Assembly: GCF_016924145.1 (NCBI RefSeq)
Contig: NZ_JAFFZO010000005.1
Coordinates: forward strand, 98,850-162,849
Reading direction: 5' to 3'
Origin: Amphritea pacifica
GTDB lineage: Bacteria > Pseudomonadota > Gammaproteobacteria > Pseudomonadales > Balneatricaceae
DNA: 64,000 nt
Each line of letters begins with the position of its first letter. Positions within the stretch are counted from its first letter, which is position 1. Under the pieces are notes generated by a model. It had not been told where the DNA came from. It did no database searches and saw only the letters and a program-made list of their open reading frames with translations. Both the position numbers and the translations under genes were made by a program. This document shows, piece by piece, positions 8,521 through 16,191 of this stretch.

Positions 8521-9366
8521 TTACTGTGTAACAAAACCAAGTGCCTGAGAGATTCCCGCCGCTTTCAACGCGTCAGCCTGGGTCTGGTTTTTAACCAGCA
8601 GAGCGCCGCAAAAAGCCAGGGCATTGAATGAGACTCCGGCGAAGGATTCGCTGCTGCGGGGCACCAGCATCAGCCATTCCCGGCAAAGCAGCAGGTTGTA
8701 AGCCATCTTTGCCTGCCGGGTTGAGTGGCGGATCTGCAGACGTTGCAGAAGGATCAGGTAATGGTTATGCAACCATTGCACGGTGTCCTGAGTGTCACCG
8801 ATATTATCCGGCAGGCGCACCCGGGCGTGCCGGAAGGGCAGTTCAGCGTCCGGTTCCGGGATAGCAGAAAAGCAATTTAATGTATTGCTCAGTGGCAGAT
8901 CAGTCGGTCTGACGGGAATCAGTTGCAGATGTTTATGGGGCTGACTGGCTCCCGCTACCCGGCCACCATTATAGAAAACAACGCCGTCAATCTCGCGAAG
9001 TGCCATCAATGCTGCCCTGAAATCTGATAGCGTCAGCAGGTGAGTCTGAGGCTCAAAATTCCGGGTCACCAGCAGCAGGTGGTTATCGATGACACTGAAT
9101 TTGTTTAACAGACAGATATGTTTCGCACCGATGTCAGCCACATAAAGTTCGGGATCATAGGGTTTAAACGGGTTAACAGAGCGGTTTGCAGCCTGTTTAA
9201 TCCGCCGGTCATTTTCTTTAGATTGCAGGCTGCTGAGCGTTCTTAACTGATAACTAAAGGGCGCTTCATACACTGTTTCAATCGTCGTACTGATTGGTTG
9301 CAGGGCGCCGCTGTTAAGGGCTGCCTGAGTGGTAGCCAGGGTTTTCTGCCAGAGTGAAAGGGTCAT
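8521..9366 (-). CDS. ATP adenylyltransferase (Ap4A phosphorylase-like, HIT superfamily)
   Basis: 281 aa, close to the ~300 aa of Apa1/Apa2-type enzymes. NRSVNPFKPYDPELYVADIG and LLNKFSVIDNHLLLVTRNFE match the substrate-binding half. The catalytic signature is GASQPHKHLQLIPV, an HxHxQ variant of the HIT triad. A C-terminal segment (AYNLLLCREWLMLVPRSSE) matches the small extra domain of this family. The reaction is phosphorolysis of diadenosine tetraphosphate to ADP plus ATP, in the cytoplasm. Monocistronic, convergent with the barrel gene and divergent from the flavodoxin-like gene. Confidence 0.88.
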   Translation of the reverse strand: MTLSLWQKTLATTQAALNSGALQPISTTIETVYEAPFSYQLRTLSSLQSKENDRRIKQAANRSVNPFKPYDPELYVADIGAKHICLLNKFSVIDNHLLLVTRNFEPQTHLLTLSDFRAALMALREIDGVVFYNGGRVAGASQPHKHLQLIPVRPTDLPLSNTLNCFSAIPEPDAELPFRHARVRLPDNIGDTQDTVQWLHNHYLILLQRLQIRHSTRQAKMAYNLLLCREWLMLVPRSSESFAGVSFNALAFCGALLVKNQTQADALKAAGISQALGFVTQ

Positions 9367-9455
9367 GCGCTAGCTCCGGATACGATCAGGTTTTCAGATT
9401 ACGCAGGCGAAATGCTGTTGTATAGTAAAGACAGATTATCCGCCAGAGAAAAAAG

Positions 9456-9917
9456 ATGAAACAGTTACTGCTGGTGGCCCATGCCCCTTCCGAAAACACC
9501 CGGCTAATGGCAGAGGCCACTTTAAAAGGGGCCCGACATCCGGATATTGACGCAGTGCAATGTCGCTGGGTTGAGCCGCTGAAGGCGACACCGGAAGATG
9601 TTCTGGGCTGCGATGCAATTATTCTGGGAACGACTGAGAATCTGGGCTATATGAGTGGCGCGCTGAAAGATTTTTTTGATCGCTGCTATTACCCCTGTCT
9701 GGAGACAAAGCAGGGCTTGCCCTGTGCTCTCTATGTTCGCGCAGGTCATGATGGTACCGGTACCTGTCGCGCCGTAGAAACCATCTGTACCGGTTTGCGC
9801 TGGCACTGGATTCAGCCCCCTTTGGTGTGCAAGGGGGATTGGCAGGAAGAATTTTTACAGCAGTGTGAGGGGCTCGGTATGACCATGGCGGCAGGTTTAG
9901 AAATGGGAATTTATTGA
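9456..9917 (+). CDS. Flavodoxin-fold NAD(P)H-dependent oxidoreductase
   Basis: 153 aa. An FMN phosphate loop of the form LLLVAHAPSENTRLMAEA opens the protein; TTENLGYMSGALKDFFDRCYY near residue 65 is the loop seen in NAD(P)H:quinone/FMN reductase-like flavodoxins. The C-terminal half is short, giving a minimal single-domain protein. Likely cytoplasmic. Divergent from the HIT-family gene; no functional partner evident. The fold is confident, the electron acceptor unknown. Confidence 0.8.
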   Translation: MKQLLLVAHAPSENTRLMAEATLKGARHPDIDAVQCRWVEPLKATPEDVLGCDAIILGTTENLGYMSGALKDFFDRCYYPCLETKQGLPCALYVRAGHDGTGTCRAVETICTGLRWHWIQPPLVCKGDWQEEFLQQCEGLGMTMAAGLEMGIY

Positions 9918-10022
9918 TCTGTGTCGCAGTTTTCTGATCAGAAAATAGTCAGCCTGATTGTGCAGTGCGGAAGCTGGTATTATACTTACGTCTGAATGTT
10001 GATCAGATCAGGAGATACGCCC

Positions 10023-10259
10023 ATGAAGCAATCGGTGTTTACCGGAATAGAGTGCGATGATCGCCGTATAGCCAGCGAGCTTCAGGCGATGGGATACTAT
10101 GATGAGTATGGTTCAGAGTCCCAGTCTGCTGTTAGCAGAGTGATCGATGCTGTCGGTAATTTTGTCACCTGGATGCGCTGGAAAGGCGAAGTGGGTGTAT
10201 ATGGTTGCCGCGTAGGTGCTGATTATGCCCGCTACATGGAAGCGAAAGTCAGCGCCTGA
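10023..10259 (+). CDS. Small conserved-looking protein of unknown function (78 aa)
   Basis: Start placed at the ATG at 10023 because a clear AGGAGA lies 7 bp upstream; an in-frame start nine codons earlier has no such site. The protein is soluble, with acidic N-terminal helices (DRRIASELQAMGYYDEYGSE) and an aromatic C-terminal part (NFVTWMRWKGEVGVYG). No domain recognised. It stands alone with its own strong terminator at 10285. It precedes the large unknown cluster, but the terminator argues against co-transcription. Ribosome-binding site, terminator and codon use support a real gene. Confidence 0.65.
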   Translation: MKQSVFTGIECDDRRIASELQAMGYYDEYGSESQSAVSRVIDAVGNFVTWMRWKGEVGVYGCRVGADYARYMEAKVSA

Positions 10260-10284
10260 TTGTCAGTTCCCCTCTCTCTTAAAA

Positions 10285-10309
10285 GCCGCTCCCTGAGCGG
10301 TTTTTTTTA
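10285..10309 (+). terminator. Rho-independent terminator
   Basis: CCGCTC-CCT-GAGCGG hairpin followed by eight T. It ends the 78-aa gene and isolates the downstream 12-gene cluster. Confidence 0.85.
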
Positions 10310-10354
10310 TTACTTTTATTCTCTCCGCCGAAAAAAACAAATTTCAAACTTTTG

Positions 10355-10383
10355 TTTGATTACTCAGAAATATCTCCTATGCT
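10355..10383 (+). promoter_or_regulatory. Possible promoter of the unknown 12-gene cluster
   Basis: TTTGAT (10355-10360), 17 bp spacer, TATGCT (10378-10383) in an AT-rich stretch, about 155 bp before the chosen start of the first cluster gene. A plausible but weak sigma-70 match, picked because it is the only gap upstream of the operon. Confidence 0.35.
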
Positions 10384-10538
10384 TTTTTTACCTGTCTGGA
10401 TCAGAGATAAAACAATAAAGATACAGGCCTGCCCGAGAGATATGAAACTCTAGAAGTTTGATGGTTACGCTTTACGTCACTCTTAGAAACGTCCCTGGTT
10501 ACAGGCGGTATCCTTACTTTATTCAGGGTGAATCTATC

Positions 10539-11669
10539 GTGCATCAGGAAAGCTATCAGCAGGATCGCTACCAGGTAAGGGTTCTGGGTGTAGGAAATGC
10601 AGATGTTCTGTCGATCGGACGTTTTCATCAACGTCTGGGGTTAAGCAAACAGGATTGTATACGCCGTATTCTGACGGCCCCGTCAGTTTTACAGTCGGAG
10701 CTTGATATCAGTTCAGCAGAAGCGATGGTCAATGTACTCAGGGGCGCTGATCTGCCCTGTGAGCTGGTGCCCCAGAGTGAACAGCTTACCCCGTCTCAGG
10801 AACGTTTTGAAATAGCGGTCTATATCACCGACTTTACCCATATCACCTCGTTTATTACCGATCTTGCGCTGTTCACCGGGCAGGGGAGTGAAGAGTTGCT
10901 TCGTTGTCTCGTTAAAACTCCCGCCATCATTCTCGGAAACCTTTCGGAAAAAGTTGCCGCAGAGTTGATAACCCGTTTCAGTAAACCCGGTATTGAGTTG
11001 ATCAGGTCCTGTAGCGCAACCGCCAGATATACGGTGGTTGCCTATGCTCCGGGGGGAGATCAGAGCCTGGCTGACTACTATCGGACGTTTGGTTTGCAGC
11101 GGGCAGGCGATCAGGCTGAACAGACCCAGTGCTGGCAACTGACTGATCTGACACTGGAGAAAGCCCAAACCCTTTGGCAGCAAGCCAATGAGCTGCATCT
11201 GCCGCTGGTGATTCATAATCAGGATTATTACCGCTTTGATCTGCTGCTTAAATCGGTCCCCCTTGATGCCGCGGCAAGACAGCAAGTCTCCCGGGTGCTG
11301 GCAGAGGCGCTGGGGATACCCCAACATCTGCATCTGCGACTTTTTGAACAGCTGCCCATGGTACTGAAACGCTGCATCAGGATTAACGATTATGACTCTG
11401 TACTGACCTCTCTGGCGGCGCAGGGATGTGACGTCACAGCAGAGTGGGTTGGTGGCTTCCGTTTTGATCTGCGGTTTGACACGGGGGAGCAGCGTTCCCG
11501 GTTAGAAAAATTGTGCGCCGCGATTATGGGACGCCCCCTTACATTTACAGAATCAGGTGCCGGCTGGTCGGTGAAGGCCGATGCCAATCTGCATCAGGGG
11601 TTGTGGATTCAGTACGAGGCAGCCCAGTCAGGTATTCATTGCAGACTGATGAGAAGTGGACATGAGTAA
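10539..11669 (+). CDS. Tandem L7/L12-C-terminal-like repeat protein, first gene of unknown cluster
   Basis: 376 aa from GTG at 10539, chosen for the AGGGTGA 8 bp upstream; an in-frame ATG at 10458 would add 27 residues but has no good ribosome-binding site. At least three ~70-residue units can be aligned by eye (residues ~11-78, 90-157, 232-303): a beta strand (YQVRVLGVG, FEIAVYITD, FDLLLKSVP), a helix, LGLSKQDCIRRILTAP-type helix-turn, then a helix and final strand (LRGADLPCELVP). This is the pattern of the ribosomal protein L7/L12 C-terminal / ClpS-like fold. Weaker degenerate units lie at ~163-228 and ~307-376. No signal peptide or membrane helix. Such folds are used for protein-protein contacts. 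Function unknown; overlaps the next gene by 8 nt. Confidence 0.75.
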   Translation: MHQESYQQDRYQVRVLGVGNADVLSIGRFHQRLGLSKQDCIRRILTAPSVLQSELDISSAEAMVNVLRGADLPCELVPQSEQLTPSQERFEIAVYITDFTHITSFITDLALFTGQGSEELLRCLVKTPAIILGNLSEKVAAELITRFSKPGIELIRSCSATARYTVVAYAPGGDQSLADYYRTFGLQRAGDQAEQTQCWQLTDLTLEKAQTLWQQANELHLPLVIHNQDYYRFDLLLKSVPLDAAARQQVSRVLAEALGIPQHLHLRLFEQLPMVLKRCIRINDYDSVLTSLAAQGCDVTAEWVGGFRFDLRFDTGEQRSRLEKLCAAIMGRPLTFTESGAGWSVKADANLHQGLWIQYEAAQSGIHCRLMRSGHE

Positions 11670-12186
11670 CTCAGAGATCCCCAAAGTTAAACTTGATGCC
11701 GTTCTTGAGCAGGTAGGCAAAAGCCTGCGTCAACAAAAGTATGAAGCCGCTCTGCTGATGCTGCAAAAACTGTTGCAGGCCGGTATGGCGCAGCAGTTTC
11801 CCCTGTTACTGCAGCGTTATATTTCAGAGTTGGTGTTTGAGTGTCTGGAACTGGCGGGAGAGGACCAGGCGGCGCTGGAGTATTGCGAACGGGCGATAGC
11901 CGAGTATGAAGAGAAGCGGGATTGTACCTCTGCAGCGGTAGCCAATGATCTTGCACTGCTCAGGTTTCGCAGAATCTGCCTGTTGGTCAAGCTGGATCAG
12001 CATCTGCAAGCCCGAGACGCCGTAGACGCGTTTCAACACTCCCGTTCATTACAGGACAAAATCCGATATCACAAACTGTTTACACGCATTCTGAAATACT
12101 CCAGCGCAACAAGAAATCAGCTGTTGAGAGAGCAGAAACAGATGGGTTCGTTTCAGCTGTCACAACAATTAATCGTGTCTGCATAA
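11662..12186 (+). CDS. Helical (TPR-like) protein of the unknown cluster
   Basis: 174 aa from ATG 11662 (a GTG two codons upstream is also possible). The start lies inside the end of the previous gene, so translation is probably coupled. Composed of amphipathic helices: LRQQKYEAALLMLQKLLQAG, DQAALEYCERAIAEYEEKRD, LRFRRICLLVKLDQHLQARD, resembling TPR-type helix pairs. The second has A-L-x-x-Y-x-x-A-I spacing typical of TPR. Cytoplasmic. A scaffold or adaptor role would fit, but this is only inferred from the fold type. Confidence 0.7.
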   Translation: MSNSEIPKVKLDAVLEQVGKSLRQQKYEAALLMLQKLLQAGMAQQFPLLLQRYISELVFECLELAGEDQAALEYCERAIAEYEEKRDCTSAAVANDLALLRFRRICLLVKLDQHLQARDAVDAFQHSRSLQDKIRYHKLFTRILKYSSATRNQLLREQKQMGSFQLSQQLIVSA

Positions 12187-12204
12187 CTCAGCGAGGTCAG
12201 GGAG

Positions 12205-12846
12205 ATGAATTTTGATAATCAGGTAGCCGGGATGACACCGGGACAGGCGCTGATGGATGTGCCTATCCCGAAGTTAATTGAGAACACCGCCAAAGCGATA
12301 GCGGCTGCACAGTATGAACTTGATTCTACCTCAGTACGTGCGGCAACCATGCTGAGTGAAACCCGGATCAGTTTTAACGATGTCGATGGCACCTCCCGGG
12401 AACGGAGTCTGCTGGAACTGGGTTTTATCCCTCAGTTTTACCATTTTAAAGAGACGGAGATGGAGTTCAAAGTGACCATCTCTGTGCGGGTTGAAGCCGG
12501 TATCGATTTTGGTGTGGAAGCAGGGCTCGGCACTACCGAGAGTGCGGGTTTGCCTGTCGCTTTTGCCGGCACTATCTCTTTCGATCTGCATCATAAATAT
12601 GAGTTCGATATGGAAGCGGTTTCACGGATAAAAACCACCATGAAATCGGTTCCACCCCCTCAGGCGTTTCTTGATGCTATTCGTAATCATGCCGCCTCGG
12701 GTGGGGGATCAATCACTGCGCCTGATGGCCCGGCGCCAACGCCAGATCCGGTTGAGCCTGCGCCTGCAGATCCTGCCGATCCGACACCGGCAGACCCCTC
12801 AGATCCGGCAGACCCTGCTGATCCAACCCCGGCTGATCCTGGCTGA
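12205..12846 (+). CDS. Cluster paralogue 1 with Pro/Ala/Asp-rich tail
   Basis: 213 aa. First of the family that dominates this cluster. The shared core has an N-terminal helix pair ending AIAAAQYELDSTSVRAATML (residues ~31-50), a strand LLELGFIPQFYHF (~69-81) followed by METEMEF-like alternating strands, and a closing KYEFDMEAVSRIK...SVPPP segment (~131-152). After residue ~170 the protein changes to a low-complexity tail built of PADP/PSDP units, rich in Pro, Ala and Asp, not found in the other copies. No signal peptide. The overall plan faintly recalls the bacterial DUF2589 family, but this is a weak impression. Function unknown. Confidence 0.7.
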   Translation: MNFDNQVAGMTPGQALMDVPIPKLIENTAKAIAAAQYELDSTSVRAATMLSETRISFNDVDGTSRERSLLELGFIPQFYHFKETEMEFKVTISVRVEAGIDFGVEAGLGTTESAGLPVAFAGTISFDLHHKYEFDMEAVSRIKTTMKSVPPPQAFLDAIRNHAASGGGSITAPDGPAPTPDPVEPAPADPADPTPADPSDPADPADPTPADPG

Positions 12847-12860
12847 CAGAGGATTGATCT

Positions 12861-13349
12861 ATGTCCAATAACAAAGTGATGGCCTCACTGGAAAAATCTC
12901 CACTCCCGGGGCTTCTGACCCAACTGGGTACAGCAATCGCCTCTGCACAGAGAGAGCTGGACAACAATTCGATCCGGATGGCGATGCAACTGGGCGATGC
13001 TGAAGAGCATGGTGTTGATATTGGCGATGGTGAGAAGGTTTCACTGATATCACTGGGGTTTGCTCCGGTGTTTTATCATTTCAATGAGGCCACCATCGAT
13101 ATCAGAGTGTCGCTGTCAACATCGACCACCACTGAAACCAAATTTGGCACCTCTGCAACCGTTGGTGGTGCTTACTACTTTGTCATGTTTGCGGCGACGG
13201 TCAGTGCCGAATTCAGCAATAAATACAGTTTTTCGTCCGAGGCCAGCAGCTCAATTACTGCCCGGATCTCGTCCATTCCACCGCCCAATGCCTTTCAGAA
13301 CTGGATTGCCAGCAGGCAGCAGGCTGCTCAGCCCACTGATACCGAATAA
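12861..13349 (+). CDS. Cluster paralogue 2
   Basis: 162 aa, 14 bp after paralogue 1. Core features are present: AIASAQRELDNNSIRMAMQL (residues ~25-44), VSLISLGFAPVFYHF (~60-74), a run of Thr/Ser-rich alternating strands and NKYSFSSEASSSITARISSI then PPP (~120-142). It is closest to paralogue 1 in the FYHF strand and PPP element, and lacks its Pro-rich tail. Soluble and unsecreted. Appears to be a lineage-specific duplicate; role unknown. Confidence 0.7.
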   Translation: MSNNKVMASLEKSPLPGLLTQLGTAIASAQRELDNNSIRMAMQLGDAEEHGVDIGDGEKVSLISLGFAPVFYHFNEATIDIRVSLSTSTTTETKFGTSATVGGAYYFVMFAATVSAEFSNKYSFSSEASSSITARISSIPPPNAFQNWIASRQQAAQPTDTE

Positions 13350-13387
13350 AGATGATCTAACAGCTACAGGTTAGCAAGGAGAGAACT

Positions 13388-13948
13388 ATGTCGATCGGTC
13401 AGGAACTGCTCAATGTCCCCATGGGGGAGATGATAAGAGAGATGGCATTTGCAATTGCAGATGCTCAGTATGAACTGGATGAGGCCAGTATCCGCGTAGC
13501 TCAGATGATGGGCGGGCGGGTGCCTATTCTGGATGAGACCGGCACGGTTACCGGAACCGAAGATACGCGGGTCTATTTTGGTACCGATGAGGATGATAAG
13601 GCGCAGAAAGTCAGTATGCTGGAACTGGGATTTTCACCAACGTTTTATCAGTTCACCAATAATATTATCGAAGTCAAAATAGCAATCAAAATCGTTCGTG
13701 AAAGCTCCTATACCCGCAATACCAAAACTACCGGTACCAGCCGTAGTAAGCCCGCTTTTGGTGGCTTTTTTGGCGGTAGTTCCAAGCTGAGAACCACCAC
13801 CGTGGATGCAACCTATTCCAGTAAATACAGTTATAGCGCTGAAGGGGCGAGTCTGTTGCGTTGCAATCTGGTGCCTATTCCACCCCCGGCCATTTTTGAA
13901 GAGCGGGTAAGAGACCTGTTTGAGACGGATGAAGAAGCCGATGGTTAA
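13388..13948 (+). CDS. Cluster paralogue 3
   Basis: 186 aa with a strong AAGGAGAG ribosome-binding site. Opens with GQELLNVPMGEMIREMAFAI, then ADAQYELDEASIRVAQMMGG (residues ~25-44), SMLELGFSPTFYQF (~76-89), a Gly-rich FGGFFGGSS loop (~124-132) and SSKYSYSAEGASLLRCNLVP then IPPP (~144-167), ending EERVRDLFET. It forms a close pair with the next gene, with the same start and end motifs, and so marks the most conserved version of the family. Acidic C-terminus. Function unknown. Confidence 0.72.
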   Translation: MSIGQELLNVPMGEMIREMAFAIADAQYELDEASIRVAQMMGGRVPILDETGTVTGTEDTRVYFGTDEDDKAQKVSMLELGFSPTFYQFTNNIIEVKIAIKIVRESSYTRNTKTTGTSRSKPAFGGFFGGSSKLRTTTVDATYSSKYSYSAEGASLLRCNLVPIPPPAIFEERVRDLFETDEEADG

Positions 13949-13973
13949 TCACGCAAACTAAAGGAGAGCAGTT

Positions 13974-14537
13974 ATGGCCAGACCAAGTATCGGACGTGAA
14001 CTGAGCGATGTCCCCTTTGGCGAGATGATCACCAGCATGGGGCTTGCGATTGCTGAAGCGCAGTATGCGATGGATGAAACCAGTCTCAGACTGGCCCAGA
14101 TGATGGGCGGTGAGTATGAGGTGCCAGAAGTTGATCCGATTACTGGTGATATAACCACCGTCACCAAGAAATCGCTGGTGAAGTTTGATGGTGAGGAGAT
14201 GTCGCTGATTGAGCTTGGGTTTACCCCAACCTTCTATCAGTTCACTGAATCACTGATAGAGATAAAAGTCTCGATCAGCTTCACGCAGAGTTCAGAGTTT
14301 GAGCGCAAATCATCCACTAAAACCATCAGTGCGATGGCTGGTGGTTTCTTAGGCATGGGGATGGCGCGGGCCAGAACAACATCGGTCAGTGCCCGGTATG
14401 CCAATAAGTTTAACTATAGCGCCGAAGGCTCAAGCCTGATGAGAACCAAAATCTTACCCACCCCTGCACCCGCTGTACTGGAGGAGCGGATCAGGGCGAT
14501 TGTAGAACGAAACAAGCCAGCACCTGCTGATGGCTAG
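13974..14537 (+). CDS. Cluster paralogue 4
   Basis: 187 aa, AAAGGAGAG ribosome-binding site. Nearly the same architecture as paralogue 3: SDVPFGEMITSMGLAIAEAQ, YAMDETSLRLAQMMGG (to ~46), MSLIELGFTPTFYQF (~76-90), a Gly/Met loop (AGGFLGMGMARAR) and YANKFNYSAEGSSLMRTKIL (~142-161) then PTPAPAVLEERIR. The insertion between MMGG and the FYQF strand is a hypervariable acidic loop in both. Paralogues 3 and 4 are probably the latest duplication in the cluster. Function unknown. Confidence 0.72.
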   Translation: MARPSIGRELSDVPFGEMITSMGLAIAEAQYAMDETSLRLAQMMGGEYEVPEVDPITGDITTVTKKSLVKFDGEEMSLIELGFTPTFYQFTESLIEIKVSISFTQSSEFERKSSTKTISAMAGGFLGMGMARARTTSVSARYANKFNYSAEGSSLMRTKILPTPAPAVLEERIRAIVERNKPAPADG

Positions 14538-14586
14538 GCTGTTAAGGGATGAGCTGTTAAAGGATGAGTTTTAAGAGAATAGTCTG

Positions 14587-15498
14587 ATGGCGACCGAGTA
14601 TCTTGACTGGACCTCGCTCGAAGCTGTAGCCGAACCAACTGATGGTCAACCAGCGTTAGATTCATCCGGGTGGGATAGCAGCAACAGTGAGCAGCCCCGG
14701 CAGCGAGTGTTAACCGACCTGCTGGAGATGGACGATGTTCCGGATGAGCTGAAACAGCTGGTCAATCGTCAGCGGGAGCTGGAACAGCAGCTGGATCAAC
14801 TGACGGGCAGCGCGCCGTTGCCGGACTGGAATGAACAGCGCTTTGTGATGCCCCAGCATAGTGCTGAATCCCGGTTGGCGGATAAACACACCGCGCAGCG
14901 TCTGGAGGAAAATCGCAGCCGTGTCAGGCAGCAGCTTAATCAACGACAGCTATCACGCTTGCAACTTGAACGGGGGCTGAAAGAGGCTGAGCTCGCCCGG
15001 CACGAAAAACTCAGGCAGAAAAAAAGTCAGACTCTGCAGTTGCAGCAGCGTCTGAGTCAACTGGAACTGGAAAAGCAGAGGGCGCAACGGCATAAGGCGT
15101 TGATCAGGTTAAAAGAGCTGCAGCGGCAACTTGATCAGAACTATCAGCGTCAGCAGCGAATATTGAAACGTGCGTTACACCAGCGTCAGGAAATGAGACT
15201 GGCAACGGCACGGGATCTGGCTAAAAGGCAGCGTCTGCAACAGGCCCGTGTGGCTCAGCGGCAGGACCAGCAGCAATGGCAGGCCAGGAGAACCCGATTG
15301 CAGATGATGCAGAAAGCGGCTCTGGCAGAGGCGCGGATACAGGCGCGGCAGCAGCAGGATATGCTTGAATCGCTTATCCGCCGTGCTGAAACACAGCGAG
15401 AGCAACGCCTGGCCGAATTATCCCGGCAGCGGCAAGCGGTTCGCGCGGAAGAGAGACGAAAGGCTGCCAAACAGGAACGAATGCAATTTTTCAGTTGA
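14587..15498 (+). CDS. Gln/Arg/Leu-rich long coiled-coil protein of the cluster
   Basis: 303 aa. The first ~60 residues are acidic and low in structure; from about residue 60 (QLVNRQRELEQQLDQLTG) and then from ~95 to the end the protein is an almost unbroken charged helix very rich in Gln, Arg, Leu, Glu and Lys, e.g. QLQQRLSQLELEKQRAQRHK and ERRKAAKQERMQFF at the C-terminus. It should form a long coiled coil, possibly a rod or spacer for the cluster's other products. The start is the ATG at 14587 with a weak AAGAGAA upstream. Cytoplasmic. No homologue recognised by name. Confidence 0.65.
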   Translation: MATEYLDWTSLEAVAEPTDGQPALDSSGWDSSNSEQPRQRVLTDLLEMDDVPDELKQLVNRQRELEQQLDQLTGSAPLPDWNEQRFVMPQHSAESRLADKHTAQRLEENRSRVRQQLNQRQLSRLQLERGLKEAELARHEKLRQKKSQTLQLQQRLSQLELEKQRAQRHKALIRLKELQRQLDQNYQRQQRILKRALHQRQEMRLATARDLAKRQRLQQARVAQRQDQQQWQARRTRLQMMQKAALAEARIQARQQQDMLESLIRRAETQREQRLAELSRQRQAVRAEERRKAAKQERMQFFS

Positions 15499-15519
15499 TC
15501 AGGACCTGGAGAGATTTGA

Positions 15520-16185
15520 ATGGATGATGTAGCGAAAGGGCAAAATCTGGATGATTTTCTGATCAATCTGGCGGATGGGCTGAGTAAGGCTCAAAGCCGG
15601 TTGAATCAATATCCGGTCATGAATGCGATGGGGCAGCAAAGCATGGTCTACCACATCCCGCGTATGGAGTTTGAACTTAAACTGCAGATGACTGCGTCAG
15701 AGGCGCCGGCATCGTCCGGGTCGGGGGGGCACCTGTCTCTGCAGAAAAAATCCCGGGTGCAATTTCTGCCGGTGAAAGCATCACAACAACACAGTAGTAG
15801 TTCTGCCACCAGTATTATCAAAGGGGTGTTTGTTGCAGCTCCGCTTGATTCAAGCGTGGCGCAGGTTCAGCTCAGCCTCAGTGTTGAGAAGAAGAGTGCG
15901 CGCAAAGCTCAGGTTAACATTGTTGTTCGGGCGGCCCCGGGTCACTCGGTGCAGGGGGCTGTTGTGGAGCTGAATATTGATCGCGAGCTGTCGGAAAAGC
16001 TCAATCAGACCCCGTTAAAACCCGCCACCCGACTGGAACAGGCCTCTCTGGCGTTGAATCAGGAGGGCACAGCTTCAACGGAGCTGATGATCTCCAATCA
16101 GGAGTCAGAAGGGCAGGTTATCGCCCTGATAGCCGATCTGTTCGGGCAGACTCAGACACTTTTGTACCGCTTTGAACAGGGATGA
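15520..16185 (+). CDS. Divergent cluster paralogue with extra beta domain
   Basis: 221 aa. The first 60 residues keep the family logic in reduced form: FLINLADGLSKAQSRLNQYP (residues ~13-32, equal to the AQYELD helix) and MVYHIPRMEFELKLQM (~42-57, equal to the FYxF strand plus the following strand). Residues ~60-75 are a Ser/Gly linker; the remainder (~75-221) is an all-beta region, including VAQVQLSLSVEKKSARKAQV and a C-terminal VIALIADLFGQTQTLLYRFE, not seen in the other copies. No signal peptide. Stop is 6 nt before the next gene. Unknown function. Confidence 0.65.
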   Translation: MDDVAKGQNLDDFLINLADGLSKAQSRLNQYPVMNAMGQQSMVYHIPRMEFELKLQMTASEAPASSGSGGHLSLQKKSRVQFLPVKASQQHSSSSATSIIKGVFVAAPLDSSVAQVQLSLSVEKKSARKAQVNIVVRAAPGHSVQGAVVELNIDRELSEKLNQTPLKPATRLEQASLALNQEGTASTELMISNQESEGQVIALIADLFGQTQTLLYRFEQG

Positions 16186-16191
16186 TGACCT

